A stretch of 34,326 nt of DNA from an uncultured Faecalibacterium sp. (GTDB taxonomy: Bacteria; Bacillota; Clostridia; Oscillospirales; Ruminococcaceae). The notes below the pieces were generated by a model, which saw nothing but the letters and a program-made list of their open reading frames with translations, was not told where the DNA came from and searched no databases. Location: the NCBI GenBank assembly GCA_944385995.1, contig CALWZL010000019.1:1-34326 (forward strand), written 5' to 3'. The first letter of the stretch is position 1. The number at the start of each line of letters is the position of its first letter. The translations under genes and the position numbers were made by a program. Positions 15,277 to 23,746 of the stretch are shown here, one piece after another.

Positions 15277-17520
15277 ATGGAGGAACAGCAGCTGGAGCAG
15301 CTGGAAGGGACCATTGAGGACATTATTTTTGAGAACAGCGACAGCGGATATGTGGTGTTTGAGCTGTCGGGCGGCGGCACCCTGACGGTGGTGTGCGGCA
15401 CCCTGGGAGAGCTGCATGTGGGCCAAAGTGTGGTCTGCCGGGGCCGGTATGAGACCCACGCCACCTACGGCCGCCAGTTCCACGCCGCCGAGTGCATCAC
15501 CGATATGCCCAAAGACCTGGATGCCGTCTATGCGTTTTTGGCCAGCCGATCCCTGCCCTATGTGGGCCCCGCCACCGCCCAGAAGATCATCGAAAAATTC
15601 GGCGCTGCCTCCCTGGATGTCATTGCCAACGAGCCCGCCCGCCTGACCGAGATCAAAGGGATTTCAGCCGACAAGGCCGACCGTATTCAACAGGAATTCA
15701 AGCGGATGTTCGGGATGCGGGAGCTGATTGCCTACCTGGCCCAGTTTGAGATCGGCCCCCGGCGGGCCATGGAGGTGTTCCGCACCTTTGGTCCGGGGGC
15801 GGCCCAGGCCATCGCTTCCAATCCTTACCTGCTCTGCGGCGAGCCGCTCCAGCTGGATTTCCGCCACGCCGACAGCATCGCCCAGTATTATCAGATGGAA
15901 GGGGATTGTGCCCAGCGTCTGGAGGCGGCCCTGCTGCGGACCCTGCGCCACAACGCCGGCAACGGTCATACCTGTCTGCCCCGGGAACGGTTGGTAGCGA
16001 CAGCGTCCGCCTTCATCCATCAGCCGGACGAAAAATTGACCGCCGCTTTGGAGCGCTGCCTGGACAGCGGGGAGCTGGCCTCCCGCAGCTGGAACGGGGG
16101 AGATTATATCTACCTGCCCGAATTCCTGGCCGCCGAGGAGGCCATCGCGTCCCGGCTGGCCGCTCTGGTCCGGCGGGAAAAACAGACTGCCCACCAGATG
16201 GAACAGAAGATCCAGGTGCTGGAATTGTCCCAGGGTTTTGCCTATGCCCCCGAACAAAAGGAGGCCATCCGCCGGGCGGTCACCGAGAACTGTCTGGTTT
16301 TGACCGGCGGCCCCGGTACCGGCAAGACCACCACCGTCAATGCAATCCTCCAAATTCTGGAGAGTCAGGCCGAGCGGGTGGCCCTCTGCGCCCCCACCGG
16401 GCGGGCGGCCAAGCGGCTGAGCGAACTGACCGGCCGCAAGGCCTCCACCATCCACCGGCTTCTGGAGGTGGATTATGCGGGGGGTGTGGTCAGCTTCATC
16501 CACAACGAAAAGAACCTCCTCAAGTGCGACGTGGTCATCCTGGACGAAATGAGTATGGTGGATGTCCAGCTGTTCCAGAGCCTGCTGGCGGCCCTGCGGC
16601 CCAACTGCCGGATCATCATGGTGGGAGACGCCGACCAGCTGCCCAGCGTCGGCCCCGGCAATATCCTGAGTGAAGTGATTCGTTCCGGTGCGGTGCCCAC
16701 CGTCTGCCTGAAACGGATTTTCCGTCAGGCCAGGCGGAGCCTGATTGTAGAGAATGCCCACAACATTGTCAGCGGCCGCCCCCTTCAAAAGGGCGGAAAG
16801 GAAGATGATTTCTTCTTTCTGGAGGCCGACGGCGAAGCCTGCCAAAAGCTGATCTGTGACCTGGTGACCACCCGTCTGCCCCGGAGCTATGGCTTTGACC
16901 CCATCCGGGATATCCAGGTTCTCTGTCCCACCAAGATGGGCCCCTGCGGCACCCAGGCGCTGAACAGCCTGCTGCAGGAGATGCTGAACCCGCCCGCGCC
17001 GGGCAAACCCCAGCTCCAAAGTGCGTCGCGGGTGTTCCGGGTGGGGGACAAGGTGATGCAGGTGCGGAACAACTACGAGATCATCTGGCACCGGGACGGC
17101 GGCGAACAGGGGGTAGGGGCCTACAATGGCGACATCGGGATTGTGGAATCCATCCATACCCGGGACCGGTCGATGGTGGTGCGGATGGACGACCGCAAAC
17201 TGATTTATCCCGCCGAAAACCTGAGCGAACTGGAGACCGCCTATGCCATCACCATCCACAAGAGCCAGGGCAGCGAGTTTGCAGCGGTGGTGCTGCCGGC
17301 GGCCCAGGTGCCGCCCCGGCTGTGCTACCGGAATCTGTTTTACACCGGGGTGACCCGGGCCCGGAAACTCTGCGTTGTGACGGGGCGGCGTGATACCGTG
17401 GCCGCCATGATGGCCAATGTCCGCCAGAACCTCCGGTATTCGGGGCTGGCCGCCCTGCTGCGGGAGGCCCTGCCCCCCGAACAGCAGGCCCTGGAACAAG
17501 GCGGGTCCGGGAAAGAATAA
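15277..17520 (+). CDS. recD2: ATP-dependent RecD-like DNA helicase RecD2
   Basis: A 747-residue SF1B helicase that unwinds DNA 5' to 3' in the cytosol and works in repair without RecBC. Order of parts: an N-terminal OB-like domain (about 1-80); helix-hairpin-helix repeats (about 90-210, with YVGPATAQKI and LTEIKGISADKA); Walker A GGPGTGKT at 344-351; Walker B VVILDEMSMV; a GDADQLPSVGPGNIL motif III; and C-terminal motifs TIHKSQGSEF and YTGVTRARKL. All helicase motifs look intact and the length matches Firmicutes RecD2. AAGGAGG (15260-15266) precedes the ATG by 10 bases. It stands between a terminator and the mreB promoter as a single-gene unit. Confidence 0.95.
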   Translation: MEEQQLEQLEGTIEDIIFENSDSGYVVFELSGGGTLTVVCGTLGELHVGQSVVCRGRYETHATYGRQFHAAECITDMPKDLDAVYAFLASRSLPYVGPATAQKIIEKFGAASLDVIANEPARLTEIKGISADKADRIQQEFKRMFGMRELIAYLAQFEIGPRRAMEVFRTFGPGAAQAIASNPYLLCGEPLQLDFRHADSIAQYYQMEGDCAQRLEAALLRTLRHNAGNGHTCLPRERLVATASAFIHQPDEKLTAALERCLDSGELASRSWNGGDYIYLPEFLAAEEAIASRLAALVRREKQTAHQMEQKIQVLELSQGFAYAPEQKEAIRRAVTENCLVLTGGPGTGKTTTVNAILQILESQAERVALCAPTGRAAKRLSELTGRKASTIHRLLEVDYAGGVVSFIHNEKNLLKCDVVILDEMSMVDVQLFQSLLAALRPNCRIIMVGDADQLPSVGPGNILSEVIRSGAVPTVCLKRIFRQARRSLIVENAHNIVSGRPLQKGGKEDDFFFLEADGEACQKLICDLVTTRLPRSYGFDPIRDIQVLCPTKMGPCGTQALNSLLQEMLNPPAPGKPQLQSASRVFRVGDKVMQVRNNYEIIWHRDGGEQGVGAYNGDIGIVESIHTRDRSMVVRMDDRKLIYPAENLSELETAYAITIHKSQGSEFAAVVLPAAQVPPRLCYRNLFYTGVTRARKLCVVTGRRDTVAAMMANVRQNLRYSGLAALLREALPPEQQALEQGGSGKE

Positions 17521-17564
17521 GACGCTGTCTTTCGAGAAAATCGCTATACTTTTCGGTCGGGTTA

Positions 17565-17573
17565 TGGTATACT
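17565..17573 (+). promoter_or_regulatory. Extended -10 promoter of mreB
   Basis: TGG followed by TATACT (17568-17573). No good -35 box is found 16-18 bases upstream, so the extended -10 probably carries it. Confidence 0.6.
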
Positions 17574-17652
17574 GGAAACTGGATTTTTACGGCTCATCCT
17601 GAGCTTTCATAGAGATAGACTGCTTGTGGACACAGAAAGGAATATTTGGATT

Positions 17653-18678
17653 ATGGCACAGAATGATATCGGGATCGACTTGGGTACAACCACCATCATC
17701 ATCGCCCAGGAGGGCAAGGGCGTAGTGCTCAACCAACCCAGCGTGGTAGCCATCGACACCCGCAAAAATACCGTCCTGGAGGTGGGCGACAAGGCCCTGG
17801 CCATGGTAGGCCGCACCCCCAACTACATTTCGGCCACCTTCCCCCTGAAGGATGGCGTCATCAGCGACCACACCATGACCCGGGAACTGATCTGCCGCTT
17901 TGTGAATCAGGTCTACAGCTCCCATATGGTCAAGCCCCGGGTGGCGGTCTGCGTCCCGGCGGCCATCACCGGCATCGAGAGCGACGCTGTGGTGGAAGCG
18001 GTTGTGGCGGCCGGCGCCCGCCAGGTCTATCTGATCGATGAGCCCATCGCCGCGGCGCTGGGTTCGGGCGTTGACATTACGGTGCCGGATGGCCGGATGA
18101 TTATCGACATCGGCGGCGGCACCACCGATATTGCGGTGCTGTCTCTGGGCGGCAAGGTCAAGGCCACCAGCGTCCGGGTGGCGGGCAACCATTACGACGA
18201 CGAGATCCTCAAGCATGTGCGCGCCAAGTTCAACATTGCCATCGGCCAGCGCACCGCCGAGGAACTGAAAAAGCGGGTGGCCTGCTGCCCCCAGAAAACC
18301 GATTTTGACGAGACCATGGAGATCAAGGGCCGGAGCCTGCTGACCGGTCTGCCGGTCCGGGTCAACGTCTCCACCGGCGACCTGTACGACCCGGTCATGA
18401 TGCTGAGTGAACAGATCGGCACCGCGGCTCATCAGGTGCTGGAGAAGACCCCGCCCGAGCTGGCCGGCGATATCTACAAAAACGGCGTCATGCTGACCGG
18501 CGGCGGCGCCCAGCTCCACGGCCTGCCCGAATATCTGAGCCAGGAATTGAAGGTGGATGTCTATGTCTCTCCCGACCCGGTGAACTGCGTGGCTCTGGGA
18601 ACTGCCATGAGCCTGAGCATGGGCGACAAGCTGGAGGTGGGCTTCACCGACGCCACCCCCCGGATTGGCCGGCGGTAA
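17653..18678 (+). CDS. mreB: MreB-type rod-shape actin homologue
   Basis: A 341-residue bacterial actin that forms membrane-bound filaments guiding cell-wall synthesis. Nucleotide-binding parts are visible: phosphate 1 IGIDLGTTT near residue 6, the connect region EPIAAALGSG, phosphate 2 DIGGGTTDIAV and the adenosine motif TGGGAQLHGL near the C-terminus. The length fits MreB/Mbl. The start at 17653 is supported by GAAAGGA (17635-17641) and by alignment of the first strand; a start at 17626 would add nine residues. It is not next to mreC/mreD and stands alone, as do mbl-type paralogues, so it could be Mbl or a divergent MreB rather than the main copy. Confidence 0.9.
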   Translation: MAQNDIGIDLGTTTIIIAQEGKGVVLNQPSVVAIDTRKNTVLEVGDKALAMVGRTPNYISATFPLKDGVISDHTMTRELICRFVNQVYSSHMVKPRVAVCVPAAITGIESDAVVEAVVAAGARQVYLIDEPIAAALGSGVDITVPDGRMIIDIGGGTTDIAVLSLGGKVKATSVRVAGNHYDDEILKHVRAKFNIAIGQRTAEELKKRVACCPQKTDFDETMEIKGRSLLTGLPVRVNVSTGDLYDPVMMLSEQIGTAAHQVLEKTPPELAGDIYKNGVMLTGGGAQLHGLPEYLSQELKVDVYVSPDPVNCVALGTAMSLSMGDKLEVGFTDATPRIGRR

Positions 18679-18719
18679 AGGGACCCTTTGTGAACCTTTT
18701 GAAGTGAATGAACATCAGC

Positions 18720-18757
18720 GCCCGCTCCGGCGATTTTGGCCCGGAGCGGGCTTCTTC
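18720..18757 (+). terminator. Terminator after mreB
   Basis: An 11-bp perfect stem (18720-18730 with 18741-18751) with a 10-base loop. The tail TTCTTCTTC is T-rich but broken by C. Confidence 0.65.
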
Positions 18758-18787
18758 TTCCGGGGTCTGTCCACAGGGGCCGGTTTG

Positions 18788-18796
18788 TGGTATACT
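18788..18796 (+). promoter_or_regulatory. Extended -10 promoter of pcrA-thyX-tmk
   Basis: TGG followed by TATACT (18791-18796); the -35 candidate TGTCCA (18768-18773) at 17-base spacing is weak. Confidence 0.65.
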
Positions 18797-18830
18797 GATA
18801 ACAATTATGAGCAAGGAGCAGTAGTACGGA

Positions 18831-21344
18831 ATGGCAACCGATTTACAGACAGAATTTTGTACCCTTCGGGATACCTACATTGAAAAGCAGTTTGGACGCC
18901 TGAACGAGATGCAGCGTCGGGCGGTCTTTACCACCAGCGGCCCTTTGCTGATTCTGGCCGGCGCCGGCAGCGGCAAGACCACCGTGCTGGTCAACCGGAT
19001 CGCCAACCTGATTCGGTTCGGCAGCGCCCACGGCAGCAGCTGGACTCCCCGTCCTGCCGCCGATGAGGACCTGCGGGCCCTGCGCACCGCCATTATGACC
19101 GGCACCGATGTGCCGGCCTGGCTGGATGACATGATGCGCTGCAACACCACCCGCAGCTGGAACATTATGGCCATCACCTTCACCAACAAAGCGGCGGGGG
19201 AGCTGAAAGCCCGTCTGCGGTCCATGCTGGGGGATGAAGAAGGGGACGAAGTGTTTGCCTCCACCTTCCATTCGGCCTGTGTGCGGATTCTCCGCCGGTA
19301 TGCCGAGGAGATCGGCTGGCCCCGCAGCTTCACCATCTACGACACCGACGACGCCCAGCGGGTCATGAAGGCCATCTACAAGGAACAGAGCGTGGACGAC
19401 AAGTTCTTCCAGGTCAAAGCGGCCCTCAACCAGATCGGCCGGTGGAAGGATCAGCTGGTGGACCCCGTTGGTGCCGCCAAAGAGGCCATCGGCAAGACCA
19501 AGCTGGAACTGGCAGCCAAGCTCTACGGCATCTATGAAAAACGGCTCCACGAGGCGGGCGCCTTTGACTTTGACGGTCTGATTTACTACACCGTCCGGCT
19601 GCTGCAGGACAACGCCGAGGCCCGCGGCTACTACCAGAACCGGTATCATTATCTGCTGGTGGACGAGTACCAGGATACCAGTGTGGCCCAGTTCCAGCTG
19701 GTGAGCCTTTTGACGGGGCCCGACAAAAACGTCTGTGTGGTGGGCGACGACGACCAGAGCATCTACCGGTTCCGGGGCGCCACCATCGAAAATATTTTGA
19801 ACTTTGAGCGGTATTACCCCGGGGCCAAGGTGATCCGGCTGGAGCAGAATTACCGCTCCACCTCCAACATCCTCAACGCCGCCAACTGTGTCATCAGCCA
19901 CAACACCGAGCGCAAGGGCAAGACCCTCTGGACCAAAAACAGCGAGGGCGCCCCGGTCCATGTCTATCAGGCGGAGGACGAGCGGGATGAGGCCAGCCAC
20001 ATTGCCGAAGTCATCGGCCAGCATCTGAGGGCAGGGGGACATCTGTCCGACCATGCGATTCTCTACCGGATGAACGCCCAGTCCAACCCCATCGAAAACT
20101 ATTTCACCCGGGCCGGCATCCCCCACAAGATTGTGGGCGGCCAGCGGTTCAATGACCGCAAAGAGGTGAAGGATATCCACTCCTATATGTCGATTGTGGC
20201 CAACCCCAGGGACGATGTCCGGCTGCGGCGGATCATCAACGAACCCGCCCGGAAAATCGGCGCCTCCACGGTGGACACCATCGCCGAGCTGGCCGGTCAG
20301 GAAGGGGTCAGCATGCTGGACATCATCAGCCGCGCCGATGAATACGCCCGGCTGTCCCGGGCGGTGGCGCCCCTGCTGAAATTCTGGCAGATCTACCGCC
20401 AGCTGCAGGATGCCCTGGACACCTGCCCGCTGGACCTGTTTGCCCAGAAGGTCATTGACCTGACCGGCTACCGGGCCATGCTGGAACAGCAGGCCAATCA
20501 GGGCCATGAGGACGCCCAGGACCGGCTCCAGAACCTGGGCCAGCTGGTCAACAACGTCAAGAGCTACTGCGACACCCGCGGGGTGGACGCCAGCCTGGAG
20601 GGGTACCTGGAGGAAATCGCCCTCATCAGCGACATTGACAGCTACAACGAGGACGCCGACCAGGTGGTCCTGATGACCATCCATTCGGCCAAGGGTCTGG
20701 AGTTCCCCTATGTGTTTCTGGTGGGCATGGAGGAAGGGATCTTCCCCAGCGAGATGAGCCGCTTCTCCCAGGAAGACCTGGAGGAGGAGCGCCGGCTGGC
20801 CTATGTGGGCATCACCCGCGCCAAGAAAGAGCTGTATATCTCCCACAGCGTCACCCGGATGCTCTACGGCCGGACCTGCCGCAATGAGCCCAGCCGTTTT
20901 TTGAACGAGATCGATCCCCAGTACCTGGAGACCACCCGCAGCCCGGCGCTGGAGCGCCCCGCCCGCAGCTGGAACAGCTTCGGGGACAGCGTCCCCGGCG
21001 GTGCATTGGGCTATTCCGGGCCTTCGGGCCGGAGCCGGGCCGCTTCCGGCGGCCGCAGCAGCGGCTACCTCAACCGGGAATACAACGCCGGCAGCAAGCC
21101 GGTGCATTTTCCGGGTGCGCCGGCAGGCGGTTTTGCCCGACCGGCGGCCGCAGCGCGGCCCTCTGCCCCCGCCAAGCAGTATGCGCCGGGTGAGACGGTG
21201 TTCCACAAGGTCTTTGGCCGCGGCACCGTCACCCGGGTGACGCCGGCGGCCGGGGACAGCATTGTGGAAATTCACTTTGAAAAGGTCGGCACCAAAAAGA
21301 TGATGGCGAACCTCGCCCCGCTGACCAAAGGAACGGAGGATTAA
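18831..21344 (+). CDS. pcrA: ATP-dependent DNA helicase PcrA/UvrD
   Basis: An 837-residue SF1A helicase (3' to 5') used in nucleotide excision repair and in removing RecA and stalled complexes. Q motif LNEMQRRAV (about 24-32), Walker A GAGSGKT at 44-50, motif Ia AITFTNKAAGELKAR, Walker B VDEYQDTS, motif III GDDDQSIYRFRGA, motif IV EQNYRST, motif V TIHSAKGLEF and motif VI YVGITRAKK are all present. The linker between Walker A and motif Ia is longer than usual (about 50 extra residues with a DEDLRALRTAIMTG stretch). A Gly/Ser/Arg-rich disordered linker leads to a C-terminal Tudor-like domain (VFHKVFGRGTVTRV), which binds RNA polymerase in PcrA. AAGGAG (18813-18818) is rather far (12 bases) from the ATG. 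Confidence 0.95.
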   Translation: MATDLQTEFCTLRDTYIEKQFGRLNEMQRRAVFTTSGPLLILAGAGSGKTTVLVNRIANLIRFGSAHGSSWTPRPAADEDLRALRTAIMTGTDVPAWLDDMMRCNTTRSWNIMAITFTNKAAGELKARLRSMLGDEEGDEVFASTFHSACVRILRRYAEEIGWPRSFTIYDTDDAQRVMKAIYKEQSVDDKFFQVKAALNQIGRWKDQLVDPVGAAKEAIGKTKLELAAKLYGIYEKRLHEAGAFDFDGLIYYTVRLLQDNAEARGYYQNRYHYLLVDEYQDTSVAQFQLVSLLTGPDKNVCVVGDDDQSIYRFRGATIENILNFERYYPGAKVIRLEQNYRSTSNILNAANCVISHNTERKGKTLWTKNSEGAPVHVYQAEDERDEASHIAEVIGQHLRAGGHLSDHAILYRMNAQSNPIENYFTRAGIPHKIVGGQRFNDRKEVKDIHSYMSIVANPRDDVRLRRIINEPARKIGASTVDTIAELAGQEGVSMLDIISRADEYARLSRAVAPLLKFWQIYRQLQDALDTCPLDLFAQKVIDLTGYRAMLEQQANQGHEDAQDRLQNLGQLVNNVKSYCDTRGVDASLEGYLEEIALISDIDSYNEDADQVVLMTIHSAKGLEFPYVFLVGMEEGIFPSEMSRFSQEDLEEERRLAYVGITRAKKELYISHSVTRMLYGRTCRNEPSRFLNEIDPQYLETTRSPALERPARSWNSFGDSVPGGALGYSGPSGRSRAASGGRSSGYLNREYNAGSKPVHFPGAPAGGFARPAAAARPSAPAKQYAPGETVFHKVFGRGTVTRVTPAAGDSIVEIHFEKVGTKKMMANLAPLTKGTED

Positions 21345-21350
21345 ACGCCT

Positions 21351-22136
21351 ATGATGACGGTTCGACTGATTGCCTATACCCCCGAGCCCGAAAAAGTGGT
21401 GGCCGCCGCAGCCAAACTCTGCTATTCCGACAGCCACATCACCGACCTGCTGGACGGCCTGGATGAGGAAAAGACCGCCCGGTTTCTGAATATGCTCAGC
21501 GATTTGGGCCACGCCAGCCCCATCGAGCACGCCAGCTTCACCTTTGGCATCGAGGGGGTGAGCCGGTCCCTGCTGGCCCAGATCACCCGTCACCGGATCG
21601 CTTCTTTCAGCGTCCAGAGTCAGCGGTATGTCCGGCTGGACGACTTCCGCTATGTGGTGCCTCCCGCCATTGAGGCGGTGCCCGAGGCCAAGGCGGCTTT
21701 TCTGGCCAGCATGGAGGAGGATGCCAGCCGCTACCTGGACCTGGCCCACAAGCTGGAGGAGGGCCACACCGCCCGTCTGATGGCCGAGGGGATGCCCGAG
21801 AAGGAAGCCCGCAAAAAGGCCGAAAAGATGGCCAACGAGGACGCCCGGTTTGTCCTGCCCAACGCCTGCGAGACCAAGATGGTGGTCACCATGAACGCCC
21901 GCAGCCTGTTGAACTTCTTCCGGCTGCGGTGCTGTGAGCGGGCCCAGTGGGAGATCCGCCAGCTGGCCGATGAGATGCTGCGGCTGGTGTATCCGGTGGC
22001 GCCCCATCTGTTCCGCACCGCCGGCCCCGGCTGCTTGGAGGGCCCCTGTCCTGAAGGAAAGATGTGCTGCGGCCACCCCGACGCGGTGCGAAAGAAATAC
22101 CTGGCTCTCCGTGAAGGCGGTGGGGAGCATGTGTGA
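21351..22136 (+). CDS. thyX: Flavin-dependent thymidylate synthase ThyX
   Basis: A 261-residue enzyme that makes dTMP from dUMP using FAD, methylene-tetrahydrofolate and NADPH. The ThyX motif RHRx7S is at residues 80-90 (Arg80-His81-Arg82, Ser90), followed by QRY. HASPIEH upstream and the C-terminal NARSLLNFFRLRCCERAQWEIR helix region agree with the family. The C-terminus has an unusual Cys-rich tail (GPGCLEGPCPEGKMCCG), seen in some Clostridia ThyX proteins. GGAGG (21335-21339) overlaps the pcrA stop region, so translation follows pcrA; a second Met codon lies directly after the first. Its end overlaps tmk by 8 bases. Confidence 0.96.
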   Translation: MMTVRLIAYTPEPEKVVAAAAKLCYSDSHITDLLDGLDEEKTARFLNMLSDLGHASPIEHASFTFGIEGVSRSLLAQITRHRIASFSVQSQRYVRLDDFRYVVPPAIEAVPEAKAAFLASMEEDASRYLDLAHKLEEGHTARLMAEGMPEKEARKKAEKMANEDARFVLPNACETKMVVTMNARSLLNFFRLRCCERAQWEIRQLADEMLRLVYPVAPHLFRTAGPGCLEGPCPEGKMCCGHPDAVRKKYLALREGGGEHV

Positions 22137-22839
22137 AGGTGCAAAGCGGGGCCGCCTGCTGGTGATTGACGGTCTGGACGGCAGCGGCAAGGCCACCCAG
22201 GCCAGGCTGCTGGCCGAGACGCTGACCGCCCGGGGACTGCCGGTGCGGCAGATCAGTTTTCCCAACTATGCCAGCGATTCCTCGGCCCTGGTGAAGATGT
22301 ATTTGGCGGGACAGTTCGGGGACAAGCCCGACGATGTCAACGCCTATGCGGCCTCCAGCTTTTTCGCGGTGGACCGCTATGCCAGCTACAAGACCGACTG
22401 GGGTGCGTTTTACCGGTCGGGCGGCATCGTCATTGCAGACCGGTACACCACCTCCAACGGCGCCCATCAGTGTTCCAAGCTTCCGCCGGAGGCCTGGGAC
22501 GGCTATCTGGACTGGCTGTTTACATACGAATACGACCTGTTGGGATTGCCTGCGCCGGACGCGGTGATTTATCTGCGGGTGGACCCGGCTGTCAGCCAGC
22601 GGCTGATGACCGGCCGCTACCACGGGGATGAGAGCAAAAAGGACATCCAGGAGCGAGACCTGGAATATCTGGAGCGGAGCCGCCGCGCCGCCGAGTACTG
22701 TGCCCGGAAGCTGGGGTGGCTGACGGTGGAATGCAGCGAGGACGGCGCCATGCGGACGGTGGAGGACATCGGGCGGCAGGTGCTGGACCTAGCGCAAAAG
22801 GTGCTGCAAAAACCGGAAACACAGGAGAATATGCAATAA
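22129..22839 (+). CDS. tmk: Thymidylate kinase
   Basis: A 236-residue P-loop kinase that phosphorylates dTMP to dTDP. The Walker A loop GLDGSGK is at 15-21, the DRYTTSNG (DRY/H-type) motif contacts dTMP, and the YHGDESKKD segment is a lid-like region. The protein belongs to the longer Clostridia-type Tmk group. The ATG at 22129 lies within the last codons of thyX (overlap 22129-22136), so it is translationally coupled; a GGGGAG-like sequence just upstream may help. Longer frames starting at 21934 would lie inside thyX and are rejected. Placing thyX and tmk together means consecutive dTTP-pathway steps are made from one message. Confidence 0.92.
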   Translation: MCEGAKRGRLLVIDGLDGSGKATQARLLAETLTARGLPVRQISFPNYASDSSALVKMYLAGQFGDKPDDVNAYAASSFFAVDRYASYKTDWGAFYRSGGIVIADRYTTSNGAHQCSKLPPEAWDGYLDWLFTYEYDLLGLPAPDAVIYLRVDPAVSQRLMTGRYHGDESKKDIQERDLEYLERSRRAAEYCARKLGWLTVECSEDGAMRTVEDIGRQVLDLAQKVLQKPETQENMQ

Positions 22840-22866
22840 AAACAAGAAGAAGGGGGTATCTTAAAG

Positions 22867-23682
22867 ATGTTTCGACTGATGGAACCGTCGGATCAGACGG
22901 CCGTAGAGGAGCTTTGGGCTGCCCAGTGGCAGGAACCCGCAGATTTGGCCGAAAAGGCAGTCCGGCGGTTTGCCGGAGAGGAAAATACCTACCTGGCCGA
23001 GGAAAACGGCCTGCTGCAGGCCCTGGTGCTGGCAGTGCCGGTTGCCTTGCAGGGACGGCGGGGCTGCTATCTGTACGGGCTGTGCAGCCGGGACGACACG
23101 GCGGCCGCCGGTCTGGTGGATTATGCCTGTGCCCAGCAGAGCCGGCAGGGGGCCGAATTCATGGTGACGGTGCCGTCGGGCGCCCAGCAGACCGCATTTT
23201 ATGCGTCCCGCGGATTCGGCAAGGCCTTCGGGCTGCGATGCCTGACCCGGGAGATTCGCCGCAACCTGTGGAGCCAGGCCGAGTTTGACGCGGTCACCGC
23301 CAAAAAGCTCTGCGAACTGCGCCGGAAATACTGCCCCGACTGTGTCGAGCTGGATGCCGGCCGGATGGCGGTGGTGCTGGGGGACCTGTATGCCCGGGGC
23401 GTTACCATTGTCTCCAATGACCACGGCTATGGCCTGTATTTCCGCAAGGAGGACACCCTCTTTTTTGTCGAGATGATGGCCGACGACGACCGCGCCGCCG
23501 AGGTGCTGATGGAAGCCGCCCGCCAGAAACAGGGCGTGGTGGAAAAAGCTGTGATTACGGTGGGCGCATCTCAGCCCCTGTTTTTGGGGGAGGGAAGCCG
23601 GCAGGACTACGGAATGATCCGGTTTGCCGCCGCGCCGATGGATGTCAGCGGCAGTTATATGCGGCTGATGATGGAAAAATAA
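22867..23682 (+). CDS. Two-domain GNAT acetyltransferase-like protein
   Basis: A 271-residue protein. The first half looks like a GNAT fold: a FRLMEPSD start, then YLYGLCSRDDTAAAGLVDYA where the acetyl-CoA loop would be, and FYASRGFGKAFG as the typical C-terminal strand. The second half (about 150-271) is a less conserved region with LYFRKEDTLFFVEMM, similar to the second domain of Eis-like acetyltransferases. The glycine loop R/Q-x-x-G-x-G/A is poorly kept, so activity is uncertain. AAGGGGG (22850-22856) precedes the ATG. It follows tmk by 27 bases and may be part of the same transcript; no link to thymidylate synthesis is evident. Confidence 0.7.
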   Translation: MFRLMEPSDQTAVEELWAAQWQEPADLAEKAVRRFAGEENTYLAEENGLLQALVLAVPVALQGRRGCYLYGLCSRDDTAAAGLVDYACAQQSRQGAEFMVTVPSGAQQTAFYASRGFGKAFGLRCLTREIRRNLWSQAEFDAVTAKKLCELRRKYCPDCVELDAGRMAVVLGDLYARGVTIVSNDHGYGLYFRKEDTLFFVEMMADDDRAAEVLMEAARQKQGVVEKAVITVGASQPLFLGEGSRQDYGMIRFAAAPMDVSGSYMRLMMEK

Positions 23683-23746
23683 AGCGGAACCCTCCGGGCC
23701 TGTTTCCGGCGCCCGCCGGACCCGCACAAGGAAGGACAAACTTTCT

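Noticed and set aside
18843-22265. Very long minus-strand open frame (1140 codons) opposite pcrA-thyX
   Set aside because: Its translation is rich in Gly, His, Gln and Val in a pattern typical of the antisense of GC-rich genes, has no motif, and lies opposite two clearly recognised genes.
23683-23746. GC-rich inverted repeat between the GNAT and mltG as a terminator
   Set aside because: The arms pair imperfectly and no T run follows.
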